Part shown: positions 54,257 to 63,406 of the stretch, piece after piece
How positions within the stretch are numbered: the first letter of the stretch is position 1
How the letters are laid out: each line of letters starts with the position of its first letter
NCBI RefSeq assembly: GCF_025950525.1
Contig: NZ_JAPDGS010000002.1
Coordinates: forward strand, 62,001 to 126,000
Length of the DNA stretch: 64,000 nucleotides
Direction: 5' to 3'
Source of the DNA: Stagnihabitans lacustris
GTDB taxonomy: Bacteria; Pseudomonadota; Alphaproteobacteria; Rhodobacterales; Rhodobacteraceae
Made by a program: the position numbers and the translations under genes
Notes under the pieces: model-generated
What the model was told of the DNA's origin: nothing
Databases searched by the model: none
Seen by the model: the letters and a program-made list of their open reading frames with translations, nothing else

Positions 54257-55615
54257 TCAAAGGGAAAGGTCGCGCCAGCCTCTTGCGCGGGTCAGGGCGG
54301 CGTCAAACCGCGCGGCCCATTCCGGCGCCGGGGGGCCGGGCTGATGCGTCGGCCCCGGCGGCGGCGGGGTCAGCGTCACACCAAGCGCGCGGGCGGCCAG
54401 GCTCGCCGCGCCAAAGGCGGTACATTCCTGGGTGCCCGCCAAAGTCACCGGCCTTTGGGTGACGGTCGCCAGAAACCCCGCGAAATAGCTGTTCGATGAT
54501 ATCCCGCCGTCGATGAACAGGCCCATCAGCGGCACATGTTCCGCGATTTCCGCCACAAGGGCGGCGGTCTGAAAGGCCAGCCCCTCCAGCAGCGCCTGGC
54601 ACAGGTCGCGCCGCGTCGTATCGGGTCCCATGCCGATGATCAGCGGCGCCGCCGTCCGGTCCCAATGCGGCGCGCCCAGTCCGGAGAAGGCGGGCAGAAA
54701 GGCCAGCCCCCGCGCGATGGCCGGCGTGTCAAAGCCCGCGAAGTCGTCCAGGCTTTGCGCAATCCCCGCCCGCAAGGCCCAGTCCACGGCGGACCCCGCA
54801 TCCTGCACCCCACCATCCAGCGCATAGGTGATGCCGCCCAAGTCCCAGGCGACCGTCGGCAGGATGCCCTTGGGATGCGGTCGGCCCTTGGTCAGGGCCA
54901 GGGCAAAGGCGCCGGTGCCGAAGGTGATTTTGGCCTCTCCGGGATTGCGGCAGCCATGGCCGTATAGGGCGGCCTGCTGGTCGGTGATGGCGGCGGTGAC
55001 AGGCGCCCCCTGCGCCGTGCCAAACCCCGCCAAGGTCGGGCGAATTTCCGGCAGGGCGCCCAGCGGCACGCCGAAAATCTGACAAAGCCGCGCATCCCAC
55101 TCCCCCCGGTCCAGGTTCATCAACCCGGTCCGCGAGGCCGTGGCCCGGTCAGTCGCAAAATGCCCGGTCAGGTTGTCCAGCAAAAAGGCATCCGTCGTCC
55201 CCAGCCGCGCCCCGGGATGGGCCCGCGCCAGTTGCCCCAGTTTCGCCGCCGAGAAATAGGGGTCCAAGGGCAGGCCCGACAGGGCGCGCACCTCCTCGGC
55301 CAGGGGCTCCAGCCGGGCCAGGTCGCCCAGGGTGCGGCGGTCCTGCCACGAGATCACCGGCGACAGCGGCGCCTTGGTGACGCGGTCCCAGGCCAGGCAG
55401 CTTTCCCCCTGGTTCGCCAGCCCCAAAGCATCGGCAGGCCCGGCCAGGGTCAACAGCTGACGGCAATGGGAGAGGATTTCGGCGCCATCCATCTCGACCC
55501 TTTCAGGCCCCGGGTAAAAGGTCTGGTGGCGGCGCTGGCCCAAGACCCGCAGGTCCGGGTCGGCCTGCAAAAGCCGGGTCGAGGTCGTGCCTTGATCCAA
55601 AGCCAGAATACGCAT
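54257..55615 (-). CDS. FGGY-family carbohydrate kinase, glycerol-kinase-like with altered substrate motif
   Basis: This 452-residue kinase opens MRILALDQGTTSTRLL and keeps ISWQDRRT, the ITDQQAALYGHG segment with the catalytic aspartate, and FGTGAFAL. In glycerol kinase the substrate motif is NQRE; here it reads ANQGE, so the arginine that contacts glycerol is replaced. The chain is shorter than GlpK (about 500). It is coupled to the GlpB-like flavoprotein by a 4-base overlap. A glycerol-phosphate-type pathway is likely but the actual polyol is open. Confidence 0.85.
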   Translation of the reverse strand: MRILALDQGTTSTRLLQADPDLRVLGQRRHQTFYPGPERVEMDGAEILSHCRQLLTLAGPADALGLANQGESCLAWDRVTKAPLSPVISWQDRRTLGDLARLEPLAEEVRALSGLPLDPYFSAAKLGQLARAHPGARLGTTDAFLLDNLTGHFATDRATASRTGLMNLDRGEWDARLCQIFGVPLGALPEIRPTLAGFGTAQGAPVTAAITDQQAALYGHGCRNPGEAKITFGTGAFALALTKGRPHPKGILPTVAWDLGGITYALDGGVQDAGSAVDWALRAGIAQSLDDFAGFDTPAIARGLAFLPAFSGLGAPHWDRTAAPLIIGMGPDTTRRDLCQALLEGLAFQTAALVAEIAEHVPLMGLFIDGGISSNSYFAGFLATVTQRPVTLAGTQECTAFGAASLAARALGVTLTPPPPGPTHQPGPPAPEWAARFDAALTRARGWRDLSL

Positions 55616-56511
55616 CAGGACTCCAGCATCGCGCGGGCCGTGGCGCGGCCTTCGGACCAACACTGGCCCGCCGTCCGGACCCCGCGCAACAGGTTTCCGG
55701 CGGCGAATATCCCCGGGCGTGAGGTTTGGCCGCGCGCATCCACCCGGGGCCCCATCGTTTCGGGGTCGATGTCCAGCCCCGCCATCCGGGCAAGCCCTGC
55801 TTCGGGGCGGAACTGGCCGGTCAATAGCAAGCCGTCGCAGGGGATCTCCCTTGTCGTGGACCCCTCTTCGATCACCAAGCCGCTGATCTGCCCATCCGTG
55901 GCCAGGATATCGACGACCCGCCCCCGCAGCCGGGGCACGCCCAAGGCCAAGGGCAGGGCGCGGAAGGGCAGCCTCAGCCCCTCGTCCAAAAGCGCAACCG
56001 GCTGCATCCCCGCCTGGCGGCAGGTCAACAGCGCCGACAGTGTCACCAGCTCTGACCCCAGGATCACCGGGCGGCGAAAGGGCACCAGGCCGCGGCCGAA
56101 CCACAGGTCCTGCAGCGCGCCGGTGGTCAGGATGCCCTGTGGCCGCTCTCCGGGCAGCAGGCGTTCCGCGCGAGAGGCCTCACGCGCGCCGGTCGCCAGA
56201 AGGATGCGGTCGGCCTGCAAGGTCAGCGGGCCGTCGGGGGTCGACAGGTGGACACGCTCGTCGATCGCCGTGACCGCGTGCCGCAGCAGGATGCGCGCCC
56301 CCGCCGCCTGTTCCAGCAGGCGCCGGGCATAGGCGGCACCGCCCATCACCCGGTGAAACTCTCGCAGGCCATAGGGGGAGTGTCCGCAAAGCCGCGGCAC
56401 CCCGCCCGCGACGGACTGGCGTTCGACCACCGTCACCTCGGCGCCTTTCAGGGCCAATTCCGCCGCAGCCGCCAGCCCCGCCGGTCCTGATCCAATCACC
56501 ACGACCCGCAT
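55615..56511 (-). CDS. FAD-dependent oxidoreductase subunit (GlpB-like position)
   Basis: This 298-residue flavoprotein has the FAD motif VVVIGSGPAGLAAAAELA and a second motif ILLATGAREASRAERLLPG, with GIFAAGNLLRG near the C-terminus. It follows the GlpA-like gene with a 4-base overlap, and the kinase follows it in the same way. The order GlpA-like, GlpB-like, kinase resembles anaerobic glycerol-3-phosphate dehydrogenase operons in other bacteria, where the two flavoproteins form one complex. Confidence 0.82.
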   Translation of the reverse strand: MRVVVIGSGPAGLAAAAELALKGAEVTVVERQSVAGGVPRLCGHSPYGLREFHRVMGGAAYARRLLEQAAGARILLRHAVTAIDERVHLSTPDGPLTLQADRILLATGAREASRAERLLPGERPQGILTTGALQDLWFGRGLVPFRRPVILGSELVTLSALLTCRQAGMQPVALLDEGLRLPFRALPLALGVPRLRGRVVDILATDGQISGLVIEEGSTTREIPCDGLLLTGQFRPEAGLARMAGLDIDPETMGPRVDARGQTSRPGIFAAGNLLRGVRTAGQCWSEGRATARAMLES

Positions 56512-57836
56512 CACAGCCTCCCCCGCGTCAGGTCGGTGATGGCGCCCAGGCAATTGAACCCCTGACAGCGGCCCATCATCGCCCGCGTCCGCCGTTTCAG
56601 CCCCGACAGATCGCCAGGCGGCAAGGGGCTGGCCAAGGCCGCCTCTATCTCGCGCCGCGTCACCATTTCGCAATGGCAGATGATCTCGTCATAGCCCGGC
56701 GTCTGGTGGTCGCGGGGCAAATGCTCGGCGAGGTTGGGCATGGGTGGGCCGGGGAGGCGCGGCACCTCGGCGCCCAAAAGCCCCGCCACATGCCGCGCAA
56801 TCCCCAGGCTGGCCGTCAGCCCGGTAGAGCGGATGCCGCCCACCGTCACCCAATTGCGCGCGGCCTCGTGGCGGATGCGGTAGTCCTTGAACTCGGTCGC
56901 GGGGCGCAGGCCGGCATAGGTCGCCGTCACGGGCATATCACGCAGCGCGGGCAGGATTTCGGCGGCGCGGGTGATCAGGGCCTGAAGCTCTGGCGCGGTG
57001 GTGGTGGCGCGGTGGCGGTCGGGGGTTTCCTCAGCCGTCGGCCCCACCAGCAGGTTGCCAAAGGCGGTGCGGGTCAGAACGACGCCCTTGGTGCGGGCAT
57101 CGGGAACGGGCAGGATGATCGCGGTCAGATACTGCGCGGCGGCCTTGTCAAAGACAACGAACTGACCCTTGCGCGGGCGGATGGTGAAGTCCTGATGGCC
57201 CAAGACCAAGGCATCGACCCGGTCGCCATAAAGCCCGGCGCAGTTGATGACATGGGTCGCCTTGATGGGTCCCTTGGGGGACTGCAGGGTCCAATGGCCG
57301 TCGAATTCGCCGCCCGTGACCTCGGTCCCGCGCAGGATTGTGCCTTTCAGGTCAAGGAGTTGCGCGGCATAGCCGTGAAAGGGCGACCAGGGGTCGATGA
57401 CATGTTCGCCGGGCACCAGGATGCCCGCGCGGGCGGGGGCCAGATGCGGCTCACGCGTGCGGATTTCGGCGGCGGTCAGGGGGGCGGCATCGGGGACGCC
57501 GTTGCGATGGGCCTGGGCCAGGATGGCGGGCAGGGCGGCCTCTTGCGCCTCGGTCCAGGCCAGGACCATGGCGCCGGTCCGCAGGATCGGCAGGTTCATC
57601 GCCCCCGCCAGGTCCATGTAGTCGCGGTAGCCCGCCTGCATACAGGCCAGTTCCAGGCTGGCCTCGGGCGCATCAAAGCCGGTGTGCAACAGCGCCGAAT
57701 TGGCCTTGCTGGCCCCCGACAGAATATCGGCGCCTTTCTCGATCAGCACCACGCGCCACCCGGCCAAGGCCAGCGCCCGCGCGGTCGCCACCCCCGTGAC
57801 GCCCGCCCCGATCACCGCCGCATCATATCGCGTCAT
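56511..57836 (-). CDS. GlpA-like FAD oxidoreductase with C-terminal BFD [2Fe-2S] domain
   Basis: This 441-residue protein combines a DAO-type FAD domain (DAAVIGAGVTGVATARALAL, SKANSALLHTGFDA, GGIRSTGLTASLGIA) with a BFD-like cluster domain at residues about 385-435 (ICHCEMVTRREIEAAL and GRCQGFNCLGA). This is the layout of GlpA-type glycerol-3-phosphate dehydrogenases. It is the first gene of a six-gene operon and is divergent from a DeoR-type regulator. Confidence 0.87.
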   Translation of the reverse strand: MTRYDAAVIGAGVTGVATARALALAGWRVVLIEKGADILSGASKANSALLHTGFDAPEASLELACMQAGYRDYMDLAGAMNLPILRTGAMVLAWTEAQEAALPAILAQAHRNGVPDAAPLTAAEIRTREPHLAPARAGILVPGEHVIDPWSPFHGYAAQLLDLKGTILRGTEVTGGEFDGHWTLQSPKGPIKATHVINCAGLYGDRVDALVLGHQDFTIRPRKGQFVVFDKAAAQYLTAIILPVPDARTKGVVLTRTAFGNLLVGPTAEETPDRHRATTTAPELQALITRAAEILPALRDMPVTATYAGLRPATEFKDYRIRHEAARNWVTVGGIRSTGLTASLGIARHVAGLLGAEVPRLPGPPMPNLAEHLPRDHQTPGYDEIICHCEMVTRREIEAALASPLPPGDLSGLKRRTRAMMGRCQGFNCLGAITDLTRGRL

Positions 57837-57875
57837 CTCGTTGACCCCCGGGCCGTTTCATGGCCTGATGACTAG

Positions 57876-57916
57876 GGGCATATGCCCGAACGGTCAATAT
57901 CCTTTCCTGAACGGTC
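57876..57916. promoter_or_regulatory. Candidate DeoR operator region
   Basis: GGGCATATGCCC is a perfect 12-bp palindrome at 57876-57887. It is followed by GAACGGTC at 57888-57895 and again at 57909-57916, 21 bases apart. All lie in the short space between the divergent operon and the regulator, where autoregulation would act. Confidence 0.5.
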
Positions 57917-57917
57917 G

Positions 57918-58670
57918 ATGATGAACGCAGAAGCCCGCCGTGATGCCATCCTGTCCCGCGCGCGGTCCGGCGCCCGGCTGGAGGTCGAGGATCTGGCCCT
58001 GACCCTGGGCGCCTCGCGTGAGACGATCCGCCGTGATCTGGCCCGGCTGGACCGGGCGGGGCTGTTGCGCCGCGTCCATGGCGGGGCGCAGGCGGTGCAA
58101 GAGGGCCCCTTTCACCAGCGGATGCATGAGGCGGTCACAGCCAAGCGCGCCATCGCCCGCCACCTGGCCGCGGGCCTGCGCCCGGGGGACAGCCTGTTTT
58201 TGGACACCGGCAGCACGACGCTTTACCTCGCCGAAGAGCTTTCGCGCTGCAAGGGTCTGATTGTGATCACGAATTCCGCCGATATCGCCGCACTGTGTCA
58301 CCGCGGCGAGGGCAACCGCGTCATCCTTCTGGGCGGCGAATTCCGGGCCGAAGGGCGCGAGACCTTGGGCCCCCTGGTCGTCGCGCAGATCGGTCAGCTG
58401 CGGGCGGCGCGGGCAGTTCTGACGGTCGCTTCGGTCACGGAACGGGGCATCCACGACATCGACCCCGCCGAAGCCGAGGTCGCTCGCGCCATGATCTTGC
58501 GGGCGGATCGGGTGACGGTCCTGGCCGATGGGTCCAAGATGGGCCGGGCCGGTGTCTTTGAACTCGCCCCCCTGTCGGCGGTCCATGATATCGTGACAGA
58601 TCACATGCCCGACCCTCTGCGCCGCGCGGCCGAGGTGGTCGGGACAAGGGTGGATATCGTCAACCCATGA
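57918..58670 (+). CDS. DeoR/GlpR-family transcriptional regulator
   Basis: This 250-residue repressor has a DeoR helix-turn-helix (LEVEDLALTLGASRETIRRDLARLDRAGLLRRVHGGA) and a sugar-phosphate sensor domain (LFLDTGSTTLYLAEEL, VITNSADIA, LLGGEFRAEGRETLGP). It probably controls the divergent glycerol-type operon in response to a phosphorylated intermediate. The start could be 57918, 57921 or 57882; the last would place the palindrome across the start. Confidence 0.88.
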   Translation: MMNAEARRDAILSRARSGARLEVEDLALTLGASRETIRRDLARLDRAGLLRRVHGGAQAVQEGPFHQRMHEAVTAKRAIARHLAAGLRPGDSLFLDTGSTTLYLAEELSRCKGLIVITNSADIAALCHRGEGNRVILLGGEFRAEGRETLGPLVVAQIGQLRAARAVLTVASVTERGIHDIDPAEAEVARAMILRADRVTVLADGSKMGRAGVFELAPLSAVHDIVTDHMPDPLRRAAEVVGTRVDIVNP

Positions 58671-58793
58671 CCGAACGGGCATGATTGCGCCCGACATGGT
58701 CGGACCCCTTTGCCGAAGCCTGGGGCCCCGCCGGACCTGGAACCTGACCGAGAACCTGTCTGCAAACCTGTCTGCGCACCGCGCCTGGCAGGT

Positions 58794-61700
58794 CTACAGC
58801 GCCTGCACCCGCGCGCCCGGACAGGCCTGAACCGCCAGCCGCGCCAGGTGTTCGTGGTGGGTCAGATAGATCACCTGCCCCGTCTGCGCCATCTCGGCCA
58901 ACAGCAAAAAGGCCTGTTCCGACCGCCCGTCGTCGAAGGTCTCCATGATGTCATCGGCGATGAAGGGCACGGGCGGGCGGCTGCGGGCCATCTCGTGGTA
59001 TCCCGCGATGCGCAGGGCCAGATACAGCTGGAACCGCGTCCCCTTGGACAGGTCGGCGGCCAGCTTTGCCCCGCCCTGGGCCGGCAGCGCCACCAGGACC
59101 TCGGAGCCGCCCTCGGGCTGGGCATCCAGCCCGCGATAGGCGCCCTGGCTCAGCCGCGAAAACGCCTCGGAGGCGCGGGCCAGCATCGCGCTGCGGTGGC
59201 TTTCGCGGTAGCGCCTTAGCCCCGCCTCGAACGCCATCAGCGCCAGGCGTTGCCCCAGATGCGCGCGCGCAGCTTCGGCCAAGTCGTTGACAAGATTGGC
59301 GCGGTCAAAGGCGATCCGCGCCACGGCATCGTCACCCCCCACGGCGGCCAGAGCCCGGCGCGCCTCGGTCAGGGCGGCAAAGGCGGCTTCGGTCTCGGCG
59401 CGGGCAAGCGCGAGGTGGGCCTCTTGGTCGGCGGCCTGACGGGCCAGCGCCTCGGGGTCTTGCGGTGGGGCTTGCCCGGATTCAGCACCCAATTCTGGCC
59501 CCAACTCGGCGCGCAGCTCGGCCAGGTCGCGGCGCAAGCGGGCGGCCTGAAGGCCCTGGGCGATGTGGTCGGACAGCGCCGCGATGTCGCAGCCGACACG
59601 CAGGGCCAGGGCCGCGCGCCGCGCCTCGATGGCCTGCAACGCCCGGGTTGCGCTGTCTTGAGCCGCGCGGGCCTGGGCCAGGTCGGCCGTGGCCTGAACA
59701 TGGGCGCGCTCGGCCTCTTGGGCGCGGTTCAGGCGGTCGGCCAGCCCCTCCCAGGCGGTATCGGGCGGCAAGGCGCGGGCGGCGGCGCGGTGGAAGGCGG
59801 CGCTGTTGTCCTCCATCCCCGCGATGCGATGCGCCAGTTCCGCCGCCTCGGCCGCGGTGCGCGCCAGCGTGTCCAGCCCATCCAGAACGGCCGCCAGCCC
59901 GGCATCGTCGCTGGCGCGGGCCTGCAGCGGCGTGGCCTCTGTGGCCCTGGTCCAATCGGCGCGCCAATCGGTCAGGGCGGTTTCGGCGCGGGTCAGGGCG
60001 GCTTGGCGGGTGGCGAGCTCGGCTTCGGCCTCGGTGCGCTGGCGGGCGGCGTCGTTCTGGCGGGCGGCGCGGTCCAAAAGCGCCAGCGCCTCGGCCCGCA
60101 ACAGCGGCAGGTCGGCGGGCGGGTGGCCAAGCGCCTGAGCCAGGACCGCGGCGGCCCGGGCCAGCGCGGTTTGCGCCTGGGTCAGCGCGGCAAGGGCGGC
60201 GTCGCGGGCGGTCAGGGCTGTCAGGGCGCGGGTGCGTGCCTCGCACCAGGTGGCAAGCTCTGCAGGACCGGCGCCGGGCAGGTCCAGCGCCAGGGCCGCC
60301 GCCGCGATCCGGGCCGTCACCGCGTCATGGGCGGCCTGGGCCTGGTCATGGGCGTCACGGGCGCGGGCCAGCGCGGCCTGGGCCGTTGCGGCAAGGGCGG
60401 CTTCGGCCAGGCGCGCATTGGTGCGGTCGTCATGGCGCAGCGCGGCTTCGAAGGCGCGGGCGCTTTCGACGGACAGGTCGGCCAGATGCAGCGCCCAAAG
60501 CGCCTCGCGCTGGCTACGGGCGTCCAGCGCCTCGGTCAGGGCGGGGGCGTCAGAGGCGGTGCCCTGGGCGCGCGTCAGGGCATGGGCGGCGTCGGACAAA
60601 GCGGCGCGGGTCTGCGCCGCGTCCCGGGTCCAGGCGTCAAGATCCCAGGCCGAAGGCGGCGTCAGGGCCCCCAGCGCCGTGGGGCTGCCGGTCCAGGGCG
60701 CCAGCCGCAGCAGGGCCGCCGCAAGATCGGCCTCACGCTGGGCCAGGGTCTCGGCGGCGCGGGCCACCTGCGCCTCGGGGTCCTGGGCGCGCAGGTCGGC
60801 CATCAGATGCGCCAGGCTTGCCAGATCCTCGGTCGCGGCGGCCTGCGGCAGGGAGGCGCGCTTTTCCTCGGCGCGGCGCAGTTCCTCGGCGGCCTGGGTG
60901 GCGGCCAGGCCAAGCGCCTCGCGCCGGGTCAACAGCGCGCGCAGCCGGGCCAGCACCGGCGCGGGCAGAACATGGGCGGCAGGATCGCCCGCAAGCCCCA
61001 GCGCCGCCATCTGCCGCGCCAGATCGGCGGTCAGGCCGGACAGGGCATCGCGCCGCTTGGGCAGGTCCAGCGTGGCGCTTTGGTGCAGGGGATACAGCGC
61101 CTGGGCCTGGGCAATCGCCTCGGCCAGGGGCAGGATGACGGGGTCGCGGGCCAGGCCTGTCAACCGCGCCTCGGCCTGGGCCACGGCCTCGGCGCGGGGG
61201 ATCAACTGGCCCTGAAGGGCGCGCAGCTCTTGGGTCAGGGCCTGGTCTTCGGCGGCATCGGCTTCGGTCAGGTCGGGCAGGTGGGACAGCGCCTGAAGCT
61301 CTGCCGCCAGCCGTTCCGCGCGGGCCTGCTGCGGCACCAGCGCCAGGGCGCGGCGCAGACCGTCCAGCGTCACGCCGATCGCGGCCTCGGCCTCCCGCGC
61401 GGCGGTCCAGGTCCTTTCCGCCTGCGACACCGCCCGGGCCAGGCCCTGCGCCGCCGCGGCCGTCACATCCAGCTCGCGCCTTTGCCGGTCCAGGTCGGCC
61501 AGCCGATCCTTGGTCAGTTTCAGCGTCGAGGCCCGTGCCCGCGGTTTGTGGAACGCATCCAGCTCGCGTCGCACCCCTTCCAACTGCGGAGCCAGCGCCG
61601 ACAGGCCCGCGCTGGCGGAAAACAGCATCTCGCCCAGATCGCCCCGCGACGAAAGGATCGCCTCGCCGCCCTGTTCCAGCGTGTCATCATCCAGCGAGAA

Positions 61701-62060
61701 CATCGCCTGATAGGCCTCGCGCGTGAGCCCACCCAGGGCCGCTTGCAAGGCCGCCTCGGGCAGGGGTTGACCGCTGGCATCCTGCAACGAGCCCGCGTTC
61801 TTTTTCACCCGCAGGATGTCCAGCCCGGTCAGGCTGGCGCCGATCTGCATCGTCGGCCCCGGATGCAAAAATGCGTAGCGCGACTGCATGGGGATGCCAT
61901 ACAGCAGGTCCAGCCACGCGGAAAACAGCGTCGATTTCCCGGCCTCGTTCGGGCCATACAGGATATTCAGGTCGGGCGCGCCGGGTTCGGGGGCGGGGAA
62001 GTCCAGCCGCCGGTCGGTAAAGCGGCCATAGCGCGTCAGGTCCAGCCGGTTCAGCCGCAT
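58794..62060 (-). CDS. YhaN-like AAA ATPase (SbcC/Rad50-related)
   Basis: This 1088-residue SMC-like ATPase has Walker A YGPNEAGKSTLFSAW near residue 36, a long Ala/Leu/Arg-rich coiled-coil middle (residues about 170-880) and C-terminal signature SKGTRFQLYLALRIAGY and Walker B VPFIADDIMETFDD near 1030. I see no CxxC zinc hook in the coiled-coil turn, unlike SbcC/Rad50. The ATG at 62060 shares a base with the upstream stop (TGATG), so it is coupled to the nuclease. Probable role: DNA end processing or repair. Confidence 0.85.
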   Translation of the reverse strand: MRLNRLDLTRYGRFTDRRLDFPAPEPGAPDLNILYGPNEAGKSTLFSAWLDLLYGIPMQSRYAFLHPGPTMQIGASLTGLDILRVKKNAGSLQDASGQPLPEAALQAALGGLTREAYQAMFSLDDDTLEQGGEAILSSRGDLGEMLFSASAGLSALAPQLEGVRRELDAFHKPRARASTLKLTKDRLADLDRQRRELDVTAAAAQGLARAVSQAERTWTAAREAEAAIGVTLDGLRRALALVPQQARAERLAAELQALSHLPDLTEADAAEDQALTQELRALQGQLIPRAEAVAQAEARLTGLARDPVILPLAEAIAQAQALYPLHQSATLDLPKRRDALSGLTADLARQMAALGLAGDPAAHVLPAPVLARLRALLTRREALGLAATQAAEELRRAEEKRASLPQAAATEDLASLAHLMADLRAQDPEAQVARAAETLAQREADLAAALLRLAPWTGSPTALGALTPPSAWDLDAWTRDAAQTRAALSDAAHALTRAQGTASDAPALTEALDARSQREALWALHLADLSVESARAFEAALRHDDRTNARLAEAALAATAQAALARARDAHDQAQAAHDAVTARIAAAALALDLPGAGPAELATWCEARTRALTALTARDAALAALTQAQTALARAAAVLAQALGHPPADLPLLRAEALALLDRAARQNDAARQRTEAEAELATRQAALTRAETALTDWRADWTRATEATPLQARASDDAGLAAVLDGLDTLARTAAEAAELAHRIAGMEDNSAAFHRAAARALPPDTAWEGLADRLNRAQEAERAHVQATADLAQARAAQDSATRALQAIEARRAALALRVGCDIAALSDHIAQGLQAARLRRDLAELRAELGPELGAESGQAPPQDPEALARQAADQEAHLALARAETEAAFAALTEARRALAAVGGDDAVARIAFDRANLVNDLAEAARAHLGQRLALMAFEAGLRRYRESHRSAMLARASEAFSRLSQGAYRGLDAQPEGGSEVLVALPAQGGAKLAADLSKGTRFQLYLALRIAGYHEMARSRPPVPFIADDIMETFDDGRSEQAFLLLAEMAQTGQVIYLTHHEHLARLAVQACPGARVQAL

Positions 62061-63286
62061 CACGGCTCACCCAAGGTCAGGCGCGGAAGCAGCTGCGCCA
62101 GACCCTCGGCCAACAGGTCCCGGCAGGCCTGGTCCAATGCGGCCTGGTCCTGGCCCAGCAGGTCGCGCAGCTCTGGCGGCAGGTCCTGCACCAGGTCAGA
62201 GGCGCTGCGGGTCAGGGCCGCCATCAGGCCGGGGTCGGGGGTCTCCAGCAGGGCCAGCAGGTCGGCGGGCAGCGTGGTTTGCCGCGCGCCGGTGCTGCGG
62301 TTTTCAAGCTTGTCGATCCACAGGCCCGGCAGGCCCTCGGCCAGAGTGCGGGCCTCTTCGGTCAGGCGGTCCAGGTCGCGGGCGATGCGAAAGGCCAGGG
62401 GCGTGGCGCCGGTGATCATCGGGCGCAGGACCAGGTGATCCTCGGCGCGGGCGCGGGCCTCGTGGCGCAGGGCTGCGGCCAGGCGGTCGATCAGCGCGGT
62501 CCAGTCGGTCAGCCCCGATGCATCCACCGTGACACGGTCAAAGCGCAGGCTGGCGACCGACCGGGTTTCCAGCCGCAGCGTGCCGTCGTAACTGCCAAGC
62601 GTCACGCTGCAGGCCCCCGCTTCGCCGATGTCGCGGCCCTGGGGGATGCCGGGCATGACCACAGCAGCGCGCCCGACATAGGCGGCGCGCTTGTGGATAT
62701 GCCCCAGCGCCCAATAGTCATAGCCATGGGCGTCAAGCTCCGTCGCGGCGCAGGGCGCATAGACATCATGCGCGGCGCTGCCGTTCAGTGACGTATGCAT
62801 GACCCCGATGTTGAAGGCCCCCGGCAGGGGCGCCGGATAGCGCGGCAAAAGGCTTTCGGGCACCGCGCCTTCGGGGAAGGACATTCCATGGACCGCGACC
62901 TGATGCCCCCCGGCCTCGAAGGTCTGGGTCTGGGGCTTGGTGGCAAAGACATGGGTCAGCGGCGGCGGCTCCAGCTCTCGTGTCACCTTGGAGGCCGCGT
63001 CATGGTTGCCGCGGATGATGAAACACCGGATGCCAGCGTCCGACAGCCGCCCCAGTTCCTGCTTCAAGAAGCGCGGCGTCTTGGCCGAGGTCTGGCCACC
63101 GTCCCACAGGTCGCCCGCGATGATCAGGGCATGGACCTGTTCGGTCAGGCACAGGTCGATGATCCGGGTCAGGGTCATGCGTGAGGCGGTGGCGACCTCG
63201 GCTGCCAAACCGGGATCACGCAGGGCCAGCGACACCAGCGGGCTGTCCAGATGCAGGTCGGCGGTGTGGACGAAACGGAAGGTCAA
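62060..63286 (-). CDS. YhaO-like DNA repair exonuclease (SbcD/Mre11-related)
   Basis: This 408-residue metallophosphoesterase has all core motifs: VHTADLHLDSP, IIAGDLWDGG, IIRGNHDAA, GVMHTSL and WALGHIHKR. The C-terminal part is a capping and partner-binding region. Translation appears to start at TTG 63286; no in-frame ATG is nearby, and MTFRFVHTADLHL gives the normal N-terminus. It pairs with the YhaN-like ATPase as SbcD does with SbcC. Confidence 0.87.
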   Translation of the reverse strand: MTFRFVHTADLHLDSPLVSLALRDPGLAAEVATASRMTLTRIIDLCLTEQVHALIIAGDLWDGGQTSAKTPRFLKQELGRLSDAGIRCFIIRGNHDAASKVTRELEPPPLTHVFATKPQTQTFEAGGHQVAVHGMSFPEGAVPESLLPRYPAPLPGAFNIGVMHTSLNGSAAHDVYAPCAATELDAHGYDYWALGHIHKRAAYVGRAAVVMPGIPQGRDIGEAGACSVTLGSYDGTLRLETRSVASLRFDRVTVDASGLTDWTALIDRLAAALRHEARARAEDHLVLRPMITGATPLAFRIARDLDRLTEEARTLAEGLPGLWIDKLENRSTGARQTTLPADLLALLETPDPGLMAALTRSASDLVQDLPPELRDLLGQDQAALDQACRDLLAEGLAQLLPRLTLGEP

Positions 63287-63406
63287 ATGCGACGTCCTGA
63301 CAAAGCGGCTGACGCCAGAGTGTCAGGGGCCGCCGCAGGGTGCAAGGGGGACCCAGCCCAAAGCGTAGGGTGCGCTTCAGCGCACCGCCCCCAACACCAC
63401 CCCCCC

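Noticed and set aside
59250..62438. A 1062-codon plus-strand frame across the YhaN-like gene
   Set aside because: It is Gly/Arg/Gln-rich low-complexity sequence antisense to a gene with clear Walker motifs.
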